Source: a virus
Length of the DNA stretch: 41,631 bases
Virus record (IMG/VR): IMGVR_UViG_3300047469_000108
Span: 1 to 41,631 of that record
Direction: 5' to 3' (one strand)
The notes below the pieces were generated by a model that did not search any database, was not told the DNA's origin, and saw nothing but the letters and a program-made list of their open reading frames with translations. Positions 24,380 to 31,355 of the stretch are shown one piece after another. How positions within the stretch are numbered: the stretch's first letter is position 1; each line of letters begins with the position of its first letter. The position numbers and the translations under genes were made by a program.

Positions 24380-24702
24380 CAGCCTTCAACCTTCCGAGCT
24401 GCTGCCCTATCGTAGTAACCGCGCACCTTCTCTACGCCAAGGAAGCCGACGGCACCACCGGCGAACGTGGCCATGCTTTGCGGTAAGCCCATCCATTCAA
24501 GGAGTGGCACCAACGACAACGTGACCAGGCCGCATAGCGCACCTTCCAGATACATCTGACGGCGAGTGCCGCCGCCGTACATCACTCGCAGCACAGCGAT
24601 ACCGACCGACAGGCCAGCAGCGTAGAGCTGGGGTTGATGAAGGAGCAGCCAGGCAATCATTGCGGCCCACAGACCGGGATCCTTCTCAGGCATGTTTGGC
24701 AT
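24379..24702 (-). CDS. Holin, lambda-family type
   Basis: A 107-residue membrane protein with three likely hydrophobic segments: about 12-33 (WAAMIAWLLLHQPQLYAAGLSV), 34-45 and 52-90 (LCGLVTLSLVPLLEWMGL, then MATFAGGAVGFLGVEKV). Length and pattern fit the lambda-family holins (Phage_holin_3_1) common in Pseudomonas phages. It would form the membrane lesion that frees the endolysin. A second Met at residue 4 could give a dual start, but regulation by this cannot be shown. It is the first gene of the late operon, far from the endolysin. Confidence 0.85.
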   Translation of the reverse strand: MPNMPEKDPGLWAAMIAWLLLHQPQLYAAGLSVGIAVLRVMYGGGTRRQMYLEGALCGLVTLSLVPLLEWMGLPQSMATFAGGAVGFLGVEKVRGYYDRAAARKVEG

Positions 24703-24790
24703 CTCGATTCCTCCCTTTCGGGGAGTGCATTAGGTTCGGCTCCAGCGGCACTCCCGGCTCGGAGCGATGGGTGTGGTGGAGCCGAAAACG

Positions 24791-24816
24791 AAAAAGCCCC
24801 GGCAAATGCCGAGGCT
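24791..24816 (-). terminator. Late-leader terminator (tR'-like)
   Basis: On the minus strand a 9-bp stem (AGCCUCGGC with GCCGGGGCU, one G-U pair) with AUUU loop is followed by UUUUU. It lies about 400 nt downstream of the predicted late promoter and 88 nt before the holin start, exactly where a Q-dependent antitermination target is expected. Confidence 0.8.
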
Positions 24817-24901
24817 CTGTGAATTTGGACTGCGGTTGCGCGGATTAAAAGCGCACGGGCGGCATGTTATTGTCGGTGCTCAAACCATGCAAAAGGATCA
24901 C

Positions 24902-25138
24902 ATGATGACAACACGGACACAACAAACAGCCGCATTCAAGGTGAAAACCGAATCTGGGAAGGTTTATGACATCGTTGAATTGACGAGCCAGACCTACCAC
25001 GAGTTTTTGAACCCTGCTGATAACGGATGGGCTGACGGAATGAAGCAATACAAAGTGTCAATCGGGGGCAACGCGAACAAGAAAAACGACACCGATTACG
25101 AGATTGTTGCCACCGGCGAAATTGCTGTACGCATCTGA
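24902..25138 (+). CDS. Moron gene in the late leader, unknown function
   Basis: A 78-residue soluble protein (MMTTRTQQTAAFKVKTESGK start) with likely beta structure: FKVKTESGKVYDIVELTSQ at 12-30 and DYEIVATGEIAVRI at the end. AAAGGA lies upstream; the ATG three bases further on is equally possible. It lies on the + strand between the late promoter and late terminator, so it is antisense to the late leader RNA, and it is closed by a 12-bp hairpin. I found no convincing promoter at 24820-24900. The layout is that of a moron expressed in the lysogen. Family not recognised. Confidence 0.7.
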   Translation: MMTTRTQQTAAFKVKTESGKVYDIVELTSQTYHEFLNPADNGWADGMKQYKVSIGGNANKKNDTDYEIVATGEIAVRI

Positions 25139-25160
25139 TTTAACCGTTCCTCAGATACGA

Positions 25161-25188
25161 CAAAGCCCAACTTAACAGTCGGGCTTTG
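25161..25188. terminator. 12-bp hairpin between moron and late promoter
   Basis: CAAAGCCC..ACT (25161-25172) pairs with AGT..GGGCTTTG (25177-25188) around UAAC; the single mismatch is a G-U pair on the minus strand. It lies 22 nt past the moron stop and about 20 nt past the late start site. Neither strand has a strong U run, so it may end the moron message or act as a pause or early terminator for the late promoter. Confidence 0.55.
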
Positions 25189-25215
25189 CTCGCGGAAAAA
25201 CCGCAAAGTAACTGA

Positions 25216-25244
25216 AATCTATAGATCGACCCCGGCCCTGTCAA
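25216..25244 (-). promoter_or_regulatory. Late promoter (pR'-like)
   Basis: A perfect -35 box TTGACA (25244-25239), 17-bp spacer and TAGATT (25221-25216). The -35 box contains the TGA stop codon of Q. Position immediately after Q and before a leader with terminator is that of lambda pR'. Confidence 0.8.
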
Positions 25245-25594
25245 GCGGCCTCGCGACGAAAATCCAAAGCCCCATCGATCCAAGCGATTCCAGCCTTCCA
25301 AAGTTGTCGCGTCTTCTCTTCGCCGAAGCCCATCTTCTTGCCGACGTCGATCAGCGCTTTGTCACGCGCGGTGTAGTACTTCATCAAGACCTGGCCGCAT
25401 TCCGGGTACCGCTTCAGCAAGCGGCCCATCAGGCCATCAATCATCAGTGCATCGTCGTCGGTGATCATCGGCGTGCGCAGCGTGTTCTCGCGGGATGCAC
25501 AGCACGAAACGCCGGAGCCCAGCACAACCCAGCGGCCCCAATGCTCGAGCAGATCCTCGGCGGTACGTTCGGTGAAACTCTTTGTTCTCGCCAT
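25241..25594 (-). CDS. Q: Antitermination protein Q
   Basis: A 117-residue protein of the phage antitermination Q family (PF06530 type, judged from memory): FTERTAEDLLEHWGRWV at residues 7-23, ITDDDALMIDGLMGRLLKRYP near 44-64, and a C-terminal HTH-like segment ALIDVGKKMGFGEEKTRQLWKAGIAWIDGAL. The protein modifies RNA polymerase at the late promoter, which overlaps its own stop codon, so that the late operon is read through its terminators. Last gene of the early right operon; GGGGA lies before the start. Confidence 0.88.
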   Translation of the reverse strand: MARTKSFTERTAEDLLEHWGRWVVLGSGVSCCASRENTLRTPMITDDDALMIDGLMGRLLKRYPECGQVLMKYYTARDKALIDVGKKMGFGEEKTRQLWKAGIAWIDGALDFRREAA

Positions 25595-25596
25595 GA

Positions 25597-25911
25597 TCAG
25601 TCCCCTTTATAGGCCGAGCCACCAGGCCCGCGAGTATTGGTTTGCTGGTAAAGGTCAGCCATGGTCAATGGCTCATGCGGCAACGTTGCGATTTGACGCT
25701 CGTGGCGGATCAGAATGCCGAGCTGAACGATCAGGTCATCCACTGGTAGCGGCTCCAGCGTCTCGGCATGTACCAATCCGGAAGCGTGGCAACCGATGCA
25801 ATCGAGGTGATGAAACACACCCTTGATCACCCCTTTCCCAGCGCAGGACGGGCAGTCAGTCAGAGGAATTTGGCGGCGCACTAAGGCGGGGCCATGCTGC
25901 TTTTTATCCAT
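25597..25911 (-). CDS. Small zinc-finger protein
   Basis: A 104-residue protein with two CxxC-like pairs, DCPSCAGKG (about 19-27) and DCIGCHASG (about 37-45), spaced like a DnaJ-type zinc ribbon. The rest is soluble and helical (LPVDDLIVQLGILIRHERQIA). It lies between the internal recombinase gene and Q with GAGG before the start. Such proteins are frequent in the nin-like region of Pseudomonas phages but their role is unknown; nucleic-acid or protein binding would fit. Confidence 0.75.
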   Translation of the reverse strand: MDKKQHGPALVRRQIPLTDCPSCAGKGVIKGVFHHLDCIGCHASGLVHAETLEPLPVDDLIVQLGILIRHERQIATLPHEPLTMADLYQQTNTRGPGGSAYKGD

Positions 25912-25913
25912 TT

Positions 25914-27194
25914 TTAAACCTCGCCTATGGTTGTTTCTTCAATGGCCTTGCAGGCCTTATGTTCTGTGGCTTGCAGCGGATTAGCGGAATCTTCAAATCT
26001 AACGCCGGTCAATCCGTGAATCGCTGCAAACCCTTTCTGATCTAGATGCGCGTGCCACTGTTCGAGGGCATCACGCTTGCGGCTCATCACGTCCGATTGG
26101 ATGTACACCTTCACGTTGTGGCCCATCGCGTGGTTGATCAGCAGCTCACCGATCAGATGGTCAACGCCGAGATCTGCCCAGCCGGTACGGGCCACCTTGC
26201 GAAGGTCGTGACTCGTCCACTCGCCTTGCCCCAGCCGACGGAACACTGCGCAGCCTTGAGCCTCACCCAGTGCTTTGCCGTTTCGAGCCGGAAACAGGAA
26301 TTGGCCGTCATAGCCTCGACCTTGCTGACCTTCCCGGTACCGAACCAGCAGCGTGCAGACCTGCTCTGTCAGGGGCAGGTGATGCTCGACACCGGTTTTG
26401 GTGTTCTCGGCCGGGATGAACCACTCACGCTCGGCCAGGCTGATGTGCGACCAACGCGCCATGCGGGTTTCGCCGATTCGCGTGCCGTGGCAGAGCATCA
26501 TCAGCGCGAGCATCGAATCCAGCGGTGCACTGGCCATGACCTCGTCCAGTTGATCCAGGAGCCCTTCCAATTGAACGCCGCGCAGCCGGGACGGTTTGAT
26601 GCCGACCTTCGCCTTGGAAAAGTCGTTGAACCTGATCGCCGCCATTGGGTTGGCCGTGATCAAGCCCAACTTGGTCGCCTGACGGAATGCCAGGGCCAGC
26701 AACTGGAACACGGAACGCACGTAGTCGATGGATATCGTTTCCTGCAGCGGCCACATCAGCAGGTTATCGAGTGCGGCCTTGTCCAGGCTGATCAGTGCCA
26801 GATCACCAAGGCGCGGCTTGAGATGGCACTTGATCATCGAGGCGCCGGTGTTCTTGCGCTTGGTCGAGAGGTTGCGGTCGCGCGACATGCGATCGGCGAA
26901 CCAGTCGAGCAGCTCGCCCACGGTGTCCCACTTCGACAGACTCGCGCCTTCGCCAGCGGCCAGGCGCAGACGAATTGACGGCAGCGCCGCGACGACCTGC
27001 TTGTGGGATAGCTCGGGAAACGTGCCGATTGGGTTCCATTTGCGCTTCAGCACCAGGTACCACGAACCGCCGGTGCGGGCCTTGTTGAAGCGTAGGTACA
27101 GGCCTTTGTTTTCGAGGTCGCGAACGTCTTGCACGCTGCCGGCCGCCTGACGCTTGAGTTCGGCTTCGGTGATCTTCACCGCGGCAGTACTCAT
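25914..27194 (-). CDS. Second tyrosine recombinase, in the nin-like region
   Basis: A 426-residue P4-type tyrosine recombinase. All active-site residues are visible: Arg239 (CHGTRIGE), Lys266 (TKTG), His329 and Arg332 (SHDLRK), His355 and Tyr364 (NHAMGHNVKVY). The first 85 residues resemble the arm-binding domain of P4-type integrases and residues 90-185 the core-binding domain. It is coupled by an ATGA overlap to early lytic genes and has no att site beside it. It is unrelated in detail to the integrase at the prophage end. Its job may be in replication or dimer resolution rather than integration; this is inference. Confidence 0.88.
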   Translation of the reverse strand: MSTAAVKITEAELKRQAAGSVQDVRDLENKGLYLRFNKARTGGSWYLVLKRKWNPIGTFPELSHKQVVAALPSIRLRLAAGEGASLSKWDTVGELLDWFADRMSRDRNLSTKRKNTGASMIKCHLKPRLGDLALISLDKAALDNLLMWPLQETISIDYVRSVFQLLALAFRQATKLGLITANPMAAIRFNDFSKAKVGIKPSRLRGVQLEGLLDQLDEVMASAPLDSMLALMMLCHGTRIGETRMARWSHISLAEREWFIPAENTKTGVEHHLPLTEQVCTLLVRYREGQQGRGYDGQFLFPARNGKALGEAQGCAVFRRLGQGEWTSHDLRKVARTGWADLGVDHLIGELLINHAMGHNVKVYIQSDVMSRKRDALEQWHAHLDQKGFAAIHGLTGVRFEDSANPLQATEHKACKAIEETTIGEV

Positions 27195-27565
27195 GGTTTC
27201 GCCTCTGTGCAGAAATCAAACGCCCAGCAACCGCTACCCCAAGTCCAAAATGCCCAAGGCCTTGCAAACGATATCCAGCGGCCGAGGACGTCGCGGAAAC
27301 CGTGTCGACTGCCGCAATGCCCGCACACTCGGCGGTGGGAAAACGAGTTTTCAAACTTGGCGTCAAACGGGCAGTCATGAACCTTCAGGCAATCCACGCA
27401 GATCACGACATTTTGGAACGGGCCGGCCGAGGCCTTCAGTTCGTCCATTTGTCGCAGTAAACGATCAAAGTTCGGAGTTGTGAGACTTGCTGCATCCATG
27501 TTTCGTGGAAATCCAATCCGCTTCAGGGCTTCTGACTGAATGTGCTGATTGTCTACGAGCTTCAT
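27191..27565 (-). CDS. Hypothetical protein with zinc-ribbon-like cysteines
   Basis: A 124-residue protein with ATGA overlaps at both ends, so it is translated with VRR-NUC upstream and the recombinase downstream. The N-terminal 60 residues are helical (NFDRLLRQMDELKAS). CVDC at about 55-58 and CGHCG at about 80-84 may bind zinc. The C-terminus is unusually rich in tryptophan and phenylalanine (FWTWGSGCWAFDF). Family not recognised. Strict coupling suggests a partner of nuclease or recombinase. Confidence 0.7.
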   Translation of the reverse strand: MKLVDNQHIQSEALKRIGFPRNMDAASLTTPNFDRLLRQMDELKASAGPFQNVVICVDCLKVHDCPFDAKFENSFSHRRVCGHCGSRHGFRDVLGRWISFARPWAFWTWGSGCWAFDFCTEAKP

Positions 27566-27993
27566 GCAGCCACCACTGTAGGTGCGAGTTGAAGGTAGGC
27601 GCGGATCTGCTCCATCGCGTCGAAGTGTCCACGGCAAACGATGGCGAGATAGCCCTGATCGTTCAGCTTGCGTAGGCGCTCTTGCTGGTTCGGCGATACC
27701 GCTGCATCGTTCGGCGGCGTCGCCTTGAATTCGATGTACAGGCCGAAGTACCCGCCGCGGGCCATGCTCAACACCAGATCAGGAATGCCGGCCTTCACGC
27801 CTTGAGCTTTGAGCTTGGCTGCGACCGCCTTGACCCGGTGTCCGCCGTTCGGGACGTGGTAGATCAGGTCAAACACCGCCGGGCAGCACAGCTCAAGCTC
27901 ACGCATCAGCGCGGCCTGCTCGAGTCCTTCACGATCGACCGGCTTGGCCCGCCCGGTTCTCGGCTTGAACAGTTTCGGAATGATCGGCTTCAT
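27562..27993 (-). CDS. VRR-NUC domain nuclease
   Basis: A 143-residue standalone VRR-NUC protein of the PD-(D/E)XK superfamily. The signature parts are present: an early Glu (EGLEQAALMRELE), VPNGGHR near 47-53, GIPDLVLSMARGGYFGLYIEFKA near 68-90 with catalytic Asp and E-x-K, and QQERLRKLNDQGYLA near 103-117. Such phage enzymes cut branched DNA including Holliday junctions. Here it occupies the place where other lambdoid phages carry RusA or NinG resolvases. Confidence 0.92.
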   Translation of the reverse strand: MKPIIPKLFKPRTGRAKPVDREGLEQAALMRELELCCPAVFDLIYHVPNGGHRVKAVAAKLKAQGVKAGIPDLVLSMARGGYFGLYIEFKATPPNDAAVSPNQQERLRKLNDQGYLAIVCRGHFDAMEQIRAYLQLAPTVVAA

Positions 27994-28103
27994 CTGCGAT
28001 CACCCCGTGCTTTTCGCTGTGCGCGATGAACCAGACCGCAAATTTCTCGAAGCACCCAGCTGCCAATGAGCAACAGAACGATATAGGACATCGGGTCTAT
28101 CAT
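27990..28103 (-). CDS. 37-aa single-pass membrane protein
   Basis: A 37-residue frame starting ATG 28103 after an AAGGGGG sequence. It has one hydrophobic segment (SYIVLLLIGSWVL, residues 6-18) and a strongly basic C-terminus (RAQRKARGDRR), so the tail should face the cytoplasm. It has ATGA overlaps with both the YbcO-like gene before and the VRR-NUC gene after, which is strong evidence that it is translated. Function unknown. Confidence 0.65.
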   Translation of the reverse strand: MIDPMSYIVLLLIGSWVLREICGLVHRAQRKARGDRR

Positions 28104-28402
28104 GCGGCCCCCTTCACGGTGAGTATTCCAGCCCGGATGAGGGCTTCATGGGTTTCGGCGATGGCGCGGGGCATGTCCTGCCAATCAATCTCGCCGGCGG
28201 CGCGGCCATCGATCACGTCGTGACAGGTTGCGCAGGCATACACCGCAACGGTGTCGAACCCCTTCATGCCCATGCCCTTCTGGCCGCACGGCAGATGCGC
28301 AAGAACGGTGGTTTCCGGGTTGTGATTGCAAATGCCCGGTATACGGACGGTGCACTCTTGGCCGTTGGCCGAGGCGCGGAGTTTCTTTGAGGTCATTCGC
28401 AT
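28100..28402 (-). CDS. ybcO: YbcO-like nuclease (DUF1364)
   Basis: A 100-residue DUF1364 protein related to YbcO of the DLP12 prophage. It has the CTVRIPGICNHNPETTVLAHLP block (about 17-38) and the YACATCHDVIDGR block (about 54-66) with the metal-binding cysteines and histidines of an HNH-like fold. It lies in the nin-like region, where lambda relatives carry recombination nucleases. Two in-frame ATG codons, 28402 and 28396, are possible starts; the second gives an ATGA overlap with the preceding stop. Confidence 0.9.
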   Translation of the reverse strand: MRMTSKKLRASANGQECTVRIPGICNHNPETTVLAHLPCGQKGMGMKGFDTVAVYACATCHDVIDGRAAGEIDWQDMPRAIAETHEALIRAGILTVKGAA

Positions 28403-28602
28403 GCAGGCTTACCCGTGATGACATCGACGACTTCGTAGGTACCTGGCCACATCCACGCGCCGTAGCGCTTCGCCATCGCCGAATCAGCGAACAACGCCAG
28501 CGCATGATCCGGAGGTGAACTCAAGTCGACCTTGAACGAGCAGCAAAACACCGCGAAACGGTAGGTATCGATCTCAGGGACAGCCAGACGCCGATCAGCC
28601 AT
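28393..28602 (-). CDS. Hypothetical early protein (69 aa)
   Basis: A 69-residue protein starting MADRRLAVPEIDTYRFAVF with TTGGAGG 5 nt upstream. It overlaps the P-like gene by 8 bp and the YbcO-like gene by up to 10 bp. CCSFKVDLSSPPDHALALFADSAMAKRYG in the middle suggests a compact alpha/beta fold. The conserved-looking block and strict coupling support a real gene of unknown function. Confidence 0.75.
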   Translation of the reverse strand: MADRRLAVPEIDTYRFAVFCCSFKVDLSSPPDHALALFADSAMAKRYGAWMWPGTYEVVDVITGKPACE

Positions 28603-29278
28603 GCGAACCTCCAAGCGCACTGCGCAGTTTTGCCAAGGCATCCTTTCCGACTTCAGGTGTTACCTTCGCCGCGGCACGAGCTGGTAATGCCTTCGGCATA
28701 GCTTGCAGCGGGAGCCCTGACAGTAAGCGGCGAATGGTGATCGTGTAGTTGCGCTCAAACAGCTTCAGGCTTAGCGCGGTGTCGAGCTTGTTAAGGCTCT
28801 CAAAACCGCACTCTTTGGCCGTATGCCATACCGCGTCATGCGACCACTGACCCTGCCCAGCCATACTCGGGTGAGCGTTGCGGCAGGCTTCCCGGTGCGC
28901 GGTCGCGAGCGGCGGAAGGCCAAGCATTTCGGGAGTTGGTTTGCACCATTCGATAAACTGTCCCGGGCTTGGGATGAAGTCGCCGGACTGCTTTCGCACC
29001 TGTGCCATCCCGAAATCGATCTGGCCCTGAGTACTGATTCCTTCCTCGAGGAATGCCTGGTACCACTGCCGCTTCGACGCCTGATAGGTTTCCTTGTCTG
29101 GCCACGCTTGGCGCCACGCCGAACGGATGGATCGAAGCTCCCCGAACAGGTTGTTGATGGCCGACACCAAAGTGCTACTGGCGTCGCTGACCACAGGTGA
29201 AGCATCCTCGGCGGCGATGAATTCGCCTGACTGAGCTTTTTCCCACAAACCGTTGGCAACCACAGAAACGGCCTTCAT
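28595..29278 (-). CDS. P: Replication protein P-like helicase loader
   Basis: A 227-residue protein of the lambda P family. Residues about 38-140 carry the family pattern (VSAINNLFGELRSIRSAWRQAWPD, then SGDFIPSPGQFIEWCKPTPEMLGLP), followed by a helical C-terminus. It would bring the host DnaB helicase to the phage origin with the O-like protein. ATG 29278 overlaps the O stop codon (ATGA), which rules out a longer upstream frame. Confidence 0.88.
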   Translation of the reverse strand: MKAVSVVANGLWEKAQSGEFIAAEDASPVVSDASSTLVSAINNLFGELRSIRSAWRQAWPDKETYQASKRQWYQAFLEEGISTQGQIDFGMAQVRKQSGDFIPSPGQFIEWCKPTPEMLGLPPLATAHREACRNAHPSMAGQGQWSHDAVWHTAKECGFESLNKLDTALSLKLFERNYTITIRRLLSGLPLQAMPKALPARAAAKVTPEVGKDALAKLRSALGGSHG

Positions 29279-30024
29279 GGTTTCACCCCGCTCTGCCATC
29301 CAGTGTCGTTGTCGTCGAAATCGGTAACGGAGGCATTCTTCGGCTTGAATTGAGCGACGTTGGTCGCCGCTGAGCGGGCCTTGTCGTTGCGCACCCACTT
29401 GACCAGCATCTGCACCCATTCGGCCTGAGTGTTAACCTGCCCGCGGGGTTCGTAGTGCGCAGTGAACGCGCGGCGCACTTCATCGGTGAACATGGTGAGT
29501 TCCACGCCAGAATGGGTGGCATAGGTCTTCAGCAACTTGGCGTCAGGTTGCCAGTCGAGGGTCATTTCGCTTGGCATGCGAGGGTCGACTGGCTCATGCG
29601 CAGAGAGAGGTTCTTTATTCTTCTCTTTCTCTTCTTTAGGTAACGCCCCGCTAACGTTCGCAGCGTTAGTTTTACCGTTACTGGCTTTGTGATTGGCCAC
29701 CCGCTTTGCGGTGAGAAGCCTGTTTTTAGCGGTCTTGCCGTTATGGCGCTCGAAGTGAGGAAGACTGATTACCCCGCCCTCCTCAATCATCCATGCGACA
29801 GACTTCATGTATTCACAGAAACCGGTAACGCCAACCAAGCGGTCGAGTAACTTTTTGCTAACGCTCGGAGCGTTACCATTCTCTGTTTGTTGATCGAACC
29901 AACCCCATACACGCATCAATTTGCCGACAACCGCATCCGGGTCGATATCCGCCAAGTCAGCGATCTGGCAGACCTCAGGTTTGTCCAGGGTGGTGAGTTC
30001 AAACTTGATCCAATCGCCGGCCAT
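29275..30024 (-). CDS. O: Replication initiator, O-like
   Basis: A 249-residue protein in the O position, upstream of P. The N-terminal 105 residues look like a winged-helix replisome-organiser domain (WIKFELTTLDKPEVCQIADLADI start; RLVGVTGFCEYMKSVAWMIEEGG near 64-86). A charged linker (KEEKEKNKE near 130-138) is followed by a C-terminal domain with SEMTLDWQPDAKLLKTYA, which resembles DnaT-like ssDNA-binding domains. ATG 30024 overlaps the preceding stop codon. Palindromic repeats and a purine tract inside the gene form a candidate origin. Confidence 0.82.
   Translation of the reverse strand: MAGDWIKFELTTLDKPEVCQIADLADIDPDAVVGKLMRVWGWFDQQTENGNAPSVSKKLLDRLVGVTGFCEYMKSVAWMIEEGGVISLPHFERHNGKTAKNRLLTAKRVANHKASNGKTNAANVSGALPKEEKEKNKEPLSAHEPVDPRMPSEMTLDWQPDAKLLKTYATHSGVELTMFTDEVRRAFTAHYEPRGQVNTQAEWVQMLVKWVRNDKARSAATNVAQFKPKNASVTDFDDNDTGWQSGVKP
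29606..29875 (-). other. Candidate replication origin inside the O gene
   Basis: Two 17-bp palindromic repeats differ at two positions: TAACGTTCGCAGCGTTA (29652-29668) and TAACGCTCGGAGCGTTA (29859-29875). Further half sites (CGTTA/TAACG) flank the first, and a purine-rich tract follows it on the minus strand (about 29606-29640). Lambda's origin has the same layout inside O: palindromic iterons, then an AT/purine-rich stretch. Only two full repeats are seen here. Confidence 0.5.
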
Positions 30025-30788
30025 TACACGCGCCCCTTCAACTGATACTGCGCCCACAGCCCGGCAACCCACTCGACGCCCTTTGGCGTAAACCGAGCCT
30101 GACTGAAAGCATGACCGTTTGATTCGCTGGTTCCGGTTTTCACTTCGAAACGCCCGGCAGCCTGATGATGCTGATAAGGACTCAAAACGCCCCCGAGGTA
30201 GTACATCACCCGAGAATCGAGAAGCATTTGGCGGAATTGACGCTCGCTGGCATTCAGGAGCTTTGCGACTTGGCGAAAGCCCATCGAGCCTGACGCCTGA
30301 ACGTAGTGATCGACGAATGCAGCCTTAGGGGCGGCAATAGCAAGCGCGTGCTGGGCTGCCTGCTGGAGCTCGAACTGTTCAGCCCAGGCTCGAGCAGCCG
30401 CGGCAGGATTTGAAAAATCGGGTAGCGAAGCGAGGACGCGAGGCCCTTCGAGTTCCTTGAGCTTTTGCAAAACTGAGCGACGAACTGCTTTCGACTCTCG
30501 CATGCCCACGAGCATGCATTGATCGAGGGTCAGGTCATAACTGGCCATGTCGACCCGGCTCTGGGGGTGTGCAACAAATTTGCACTCCCCCAATTCTTCG
30601 CCGAGTTCGTCTTGAACTCGGATGATGAATTGGTCATTCCTGACTTTTGGCTCGCCAGCGTGAGCGCGGGCTTCGTTCACCATGTCGCGCAGATCGATGC
30701 TGGAAACAGTACGCGACACAGTTTCGGAACCATGAAAACATGTCGCGACATTTTCGGGTGTATTGCTGGGGTTGGGTGAACTGTGCAT
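30024..30788 (-). CDS. Rha/KilAC-type antirepressor
   Basis: A 254-residue protein. Residues about 25-115 resemble Rha regulators (VSSIDLRDMVNEARAHAG, DMASYDLTLDQCMLVGM). Residues 140-250 match the KilAC/ANT C-terminal domain (MGFRQVAKLLNASERQFRQMLL, FTPKGVEWVAGLW). Proteins of this type counter the phage repressor or interfere with host functions after infection. A strong hairpin terminator lies in front, so its expression may need antitermination. GGAG precedes the start. Confidence 0.85.
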   Translation of the reverse strand: MHSSPNPSNTPENVATCFHGSETVSRTVSSIDLRDMVNEARAHAGEPKVRNDQFIIRVQDELGEELGECKFVAHPQSRVDMASYDLTLDQCMLVGMRESKAVRRSVLQKLKELEGPRVLASLPDFSNPAAAARAWAEQFELQQAAQHALAIAAPKAAFVDHYVQASGSMGFRQVAKLLNASERQFRQMLLDSRVMYYLGGVLSPYQHHQAAGRFEVKTGTSESNGHAFSQARFTPKGVEWVAGLWAQYQLKGRV

Positions 30789-30820
30789 AATCAGCTCCAG
30801 AACGTTTTACCGCTGTTGAA

Positions 30821-30848
30821 AAAACCGACCTCGTACGTCGGTTTTTTT
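30821..30848. terminator. Bidirectional terminator between CII-like and antirepressor genes
   Basis: A perfect 9-bp stem, AAAACCGAC with GTCGGTTTT, has a 7-nt loop, with T runs on the right and A runs on the left, so it can work in both directions. On the minus strand it stands where lambda has tR1, between cII and O. Confidence 0.8.
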
Positions 30849-30859
30849 GTGTCTTCAAT

Positions 30860-31285
30860 TCAGGCAGCCTTCAGCGACTCTCTGAGAACCTGGAGCGCAT
30901 CAATCGCCTCAAGAATTGCTTTCTCTCCTTGGGCTTTCTCGTGCTGACTGATGTAGTTGTCTGCCGTGGCGTCGAATATCAACCGACCAACGTCGCCACA
31001 CTCGGCAGTGAGATGCCCCAGCGCGATCATTAGTGGTTTTGCAGAAGGTCTTTCTCGAGCGACCAGATCGAATCCGAAGCAGTTAGCCCAGGCTTGTAGA
31101 GGTCGAACATCGGCTGTGAACTTCATGATCCGGTGCAATTCCTGGACATTCATCTTGTGGCTGTCGTAGTCAGGATTTGCCTTCTGCAGCAGCAGGGTTC
31201 GCGAGGTAAAGCTGGCGCCTTCAGTGATCGCGGCTGAGCCGTGCTCTTCAACCACTTCGTAGATAGCTCTCATCAATTCCTGCAT
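30860..31285 (-). CDS. CII-like regulator (Phage_CP76 family)
   Basis: A 141-residue protein matching the phage regulatory CII family (Phage_CP76, PF06892). Residues about 18-65 are the DNA-binding part (TSRTLLLQKANPDYDSHKMNVQELHRIMKFT), and the C-terminal half is helical (GRLIFDATADNYISQHEKAQGE). GAGGTG lies 6 nt before the start. Position after cro and before the terminator equals that of lambda cII, so it probably sets the lysis/lysogeny decision. The family differs from lambda CII and is better known from P2-like phages. Confidence 0.85.
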   Translation of the reverse strand: MQELMRAIYEVVEEHGSAAITEGASFTSRTLLLQKANPDYDSHKMNVQELHRIMKFTADVRPLQAWANCFGFDLVARERPSAKPLMIALGHLTAECGDVGRLIFDATADNYISQHEKAQGEKAILEAIDALQVLRESLKAA

Positions 31286-31355
31286 GTAACACCTCTGCGT
31301 TTATTACGTGGCCTTGAGCCGCTTGGCGGATCAGAATGTCTCTACTAGCTGACGG

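Noticed and set aside
26046-26978. 310-codon + strand frame opposite the internal recombinase
   Set aside because: The minus strand encodes a complete tyrosine recombinase with all catalytic residues; this frame has no recognisable pattern.
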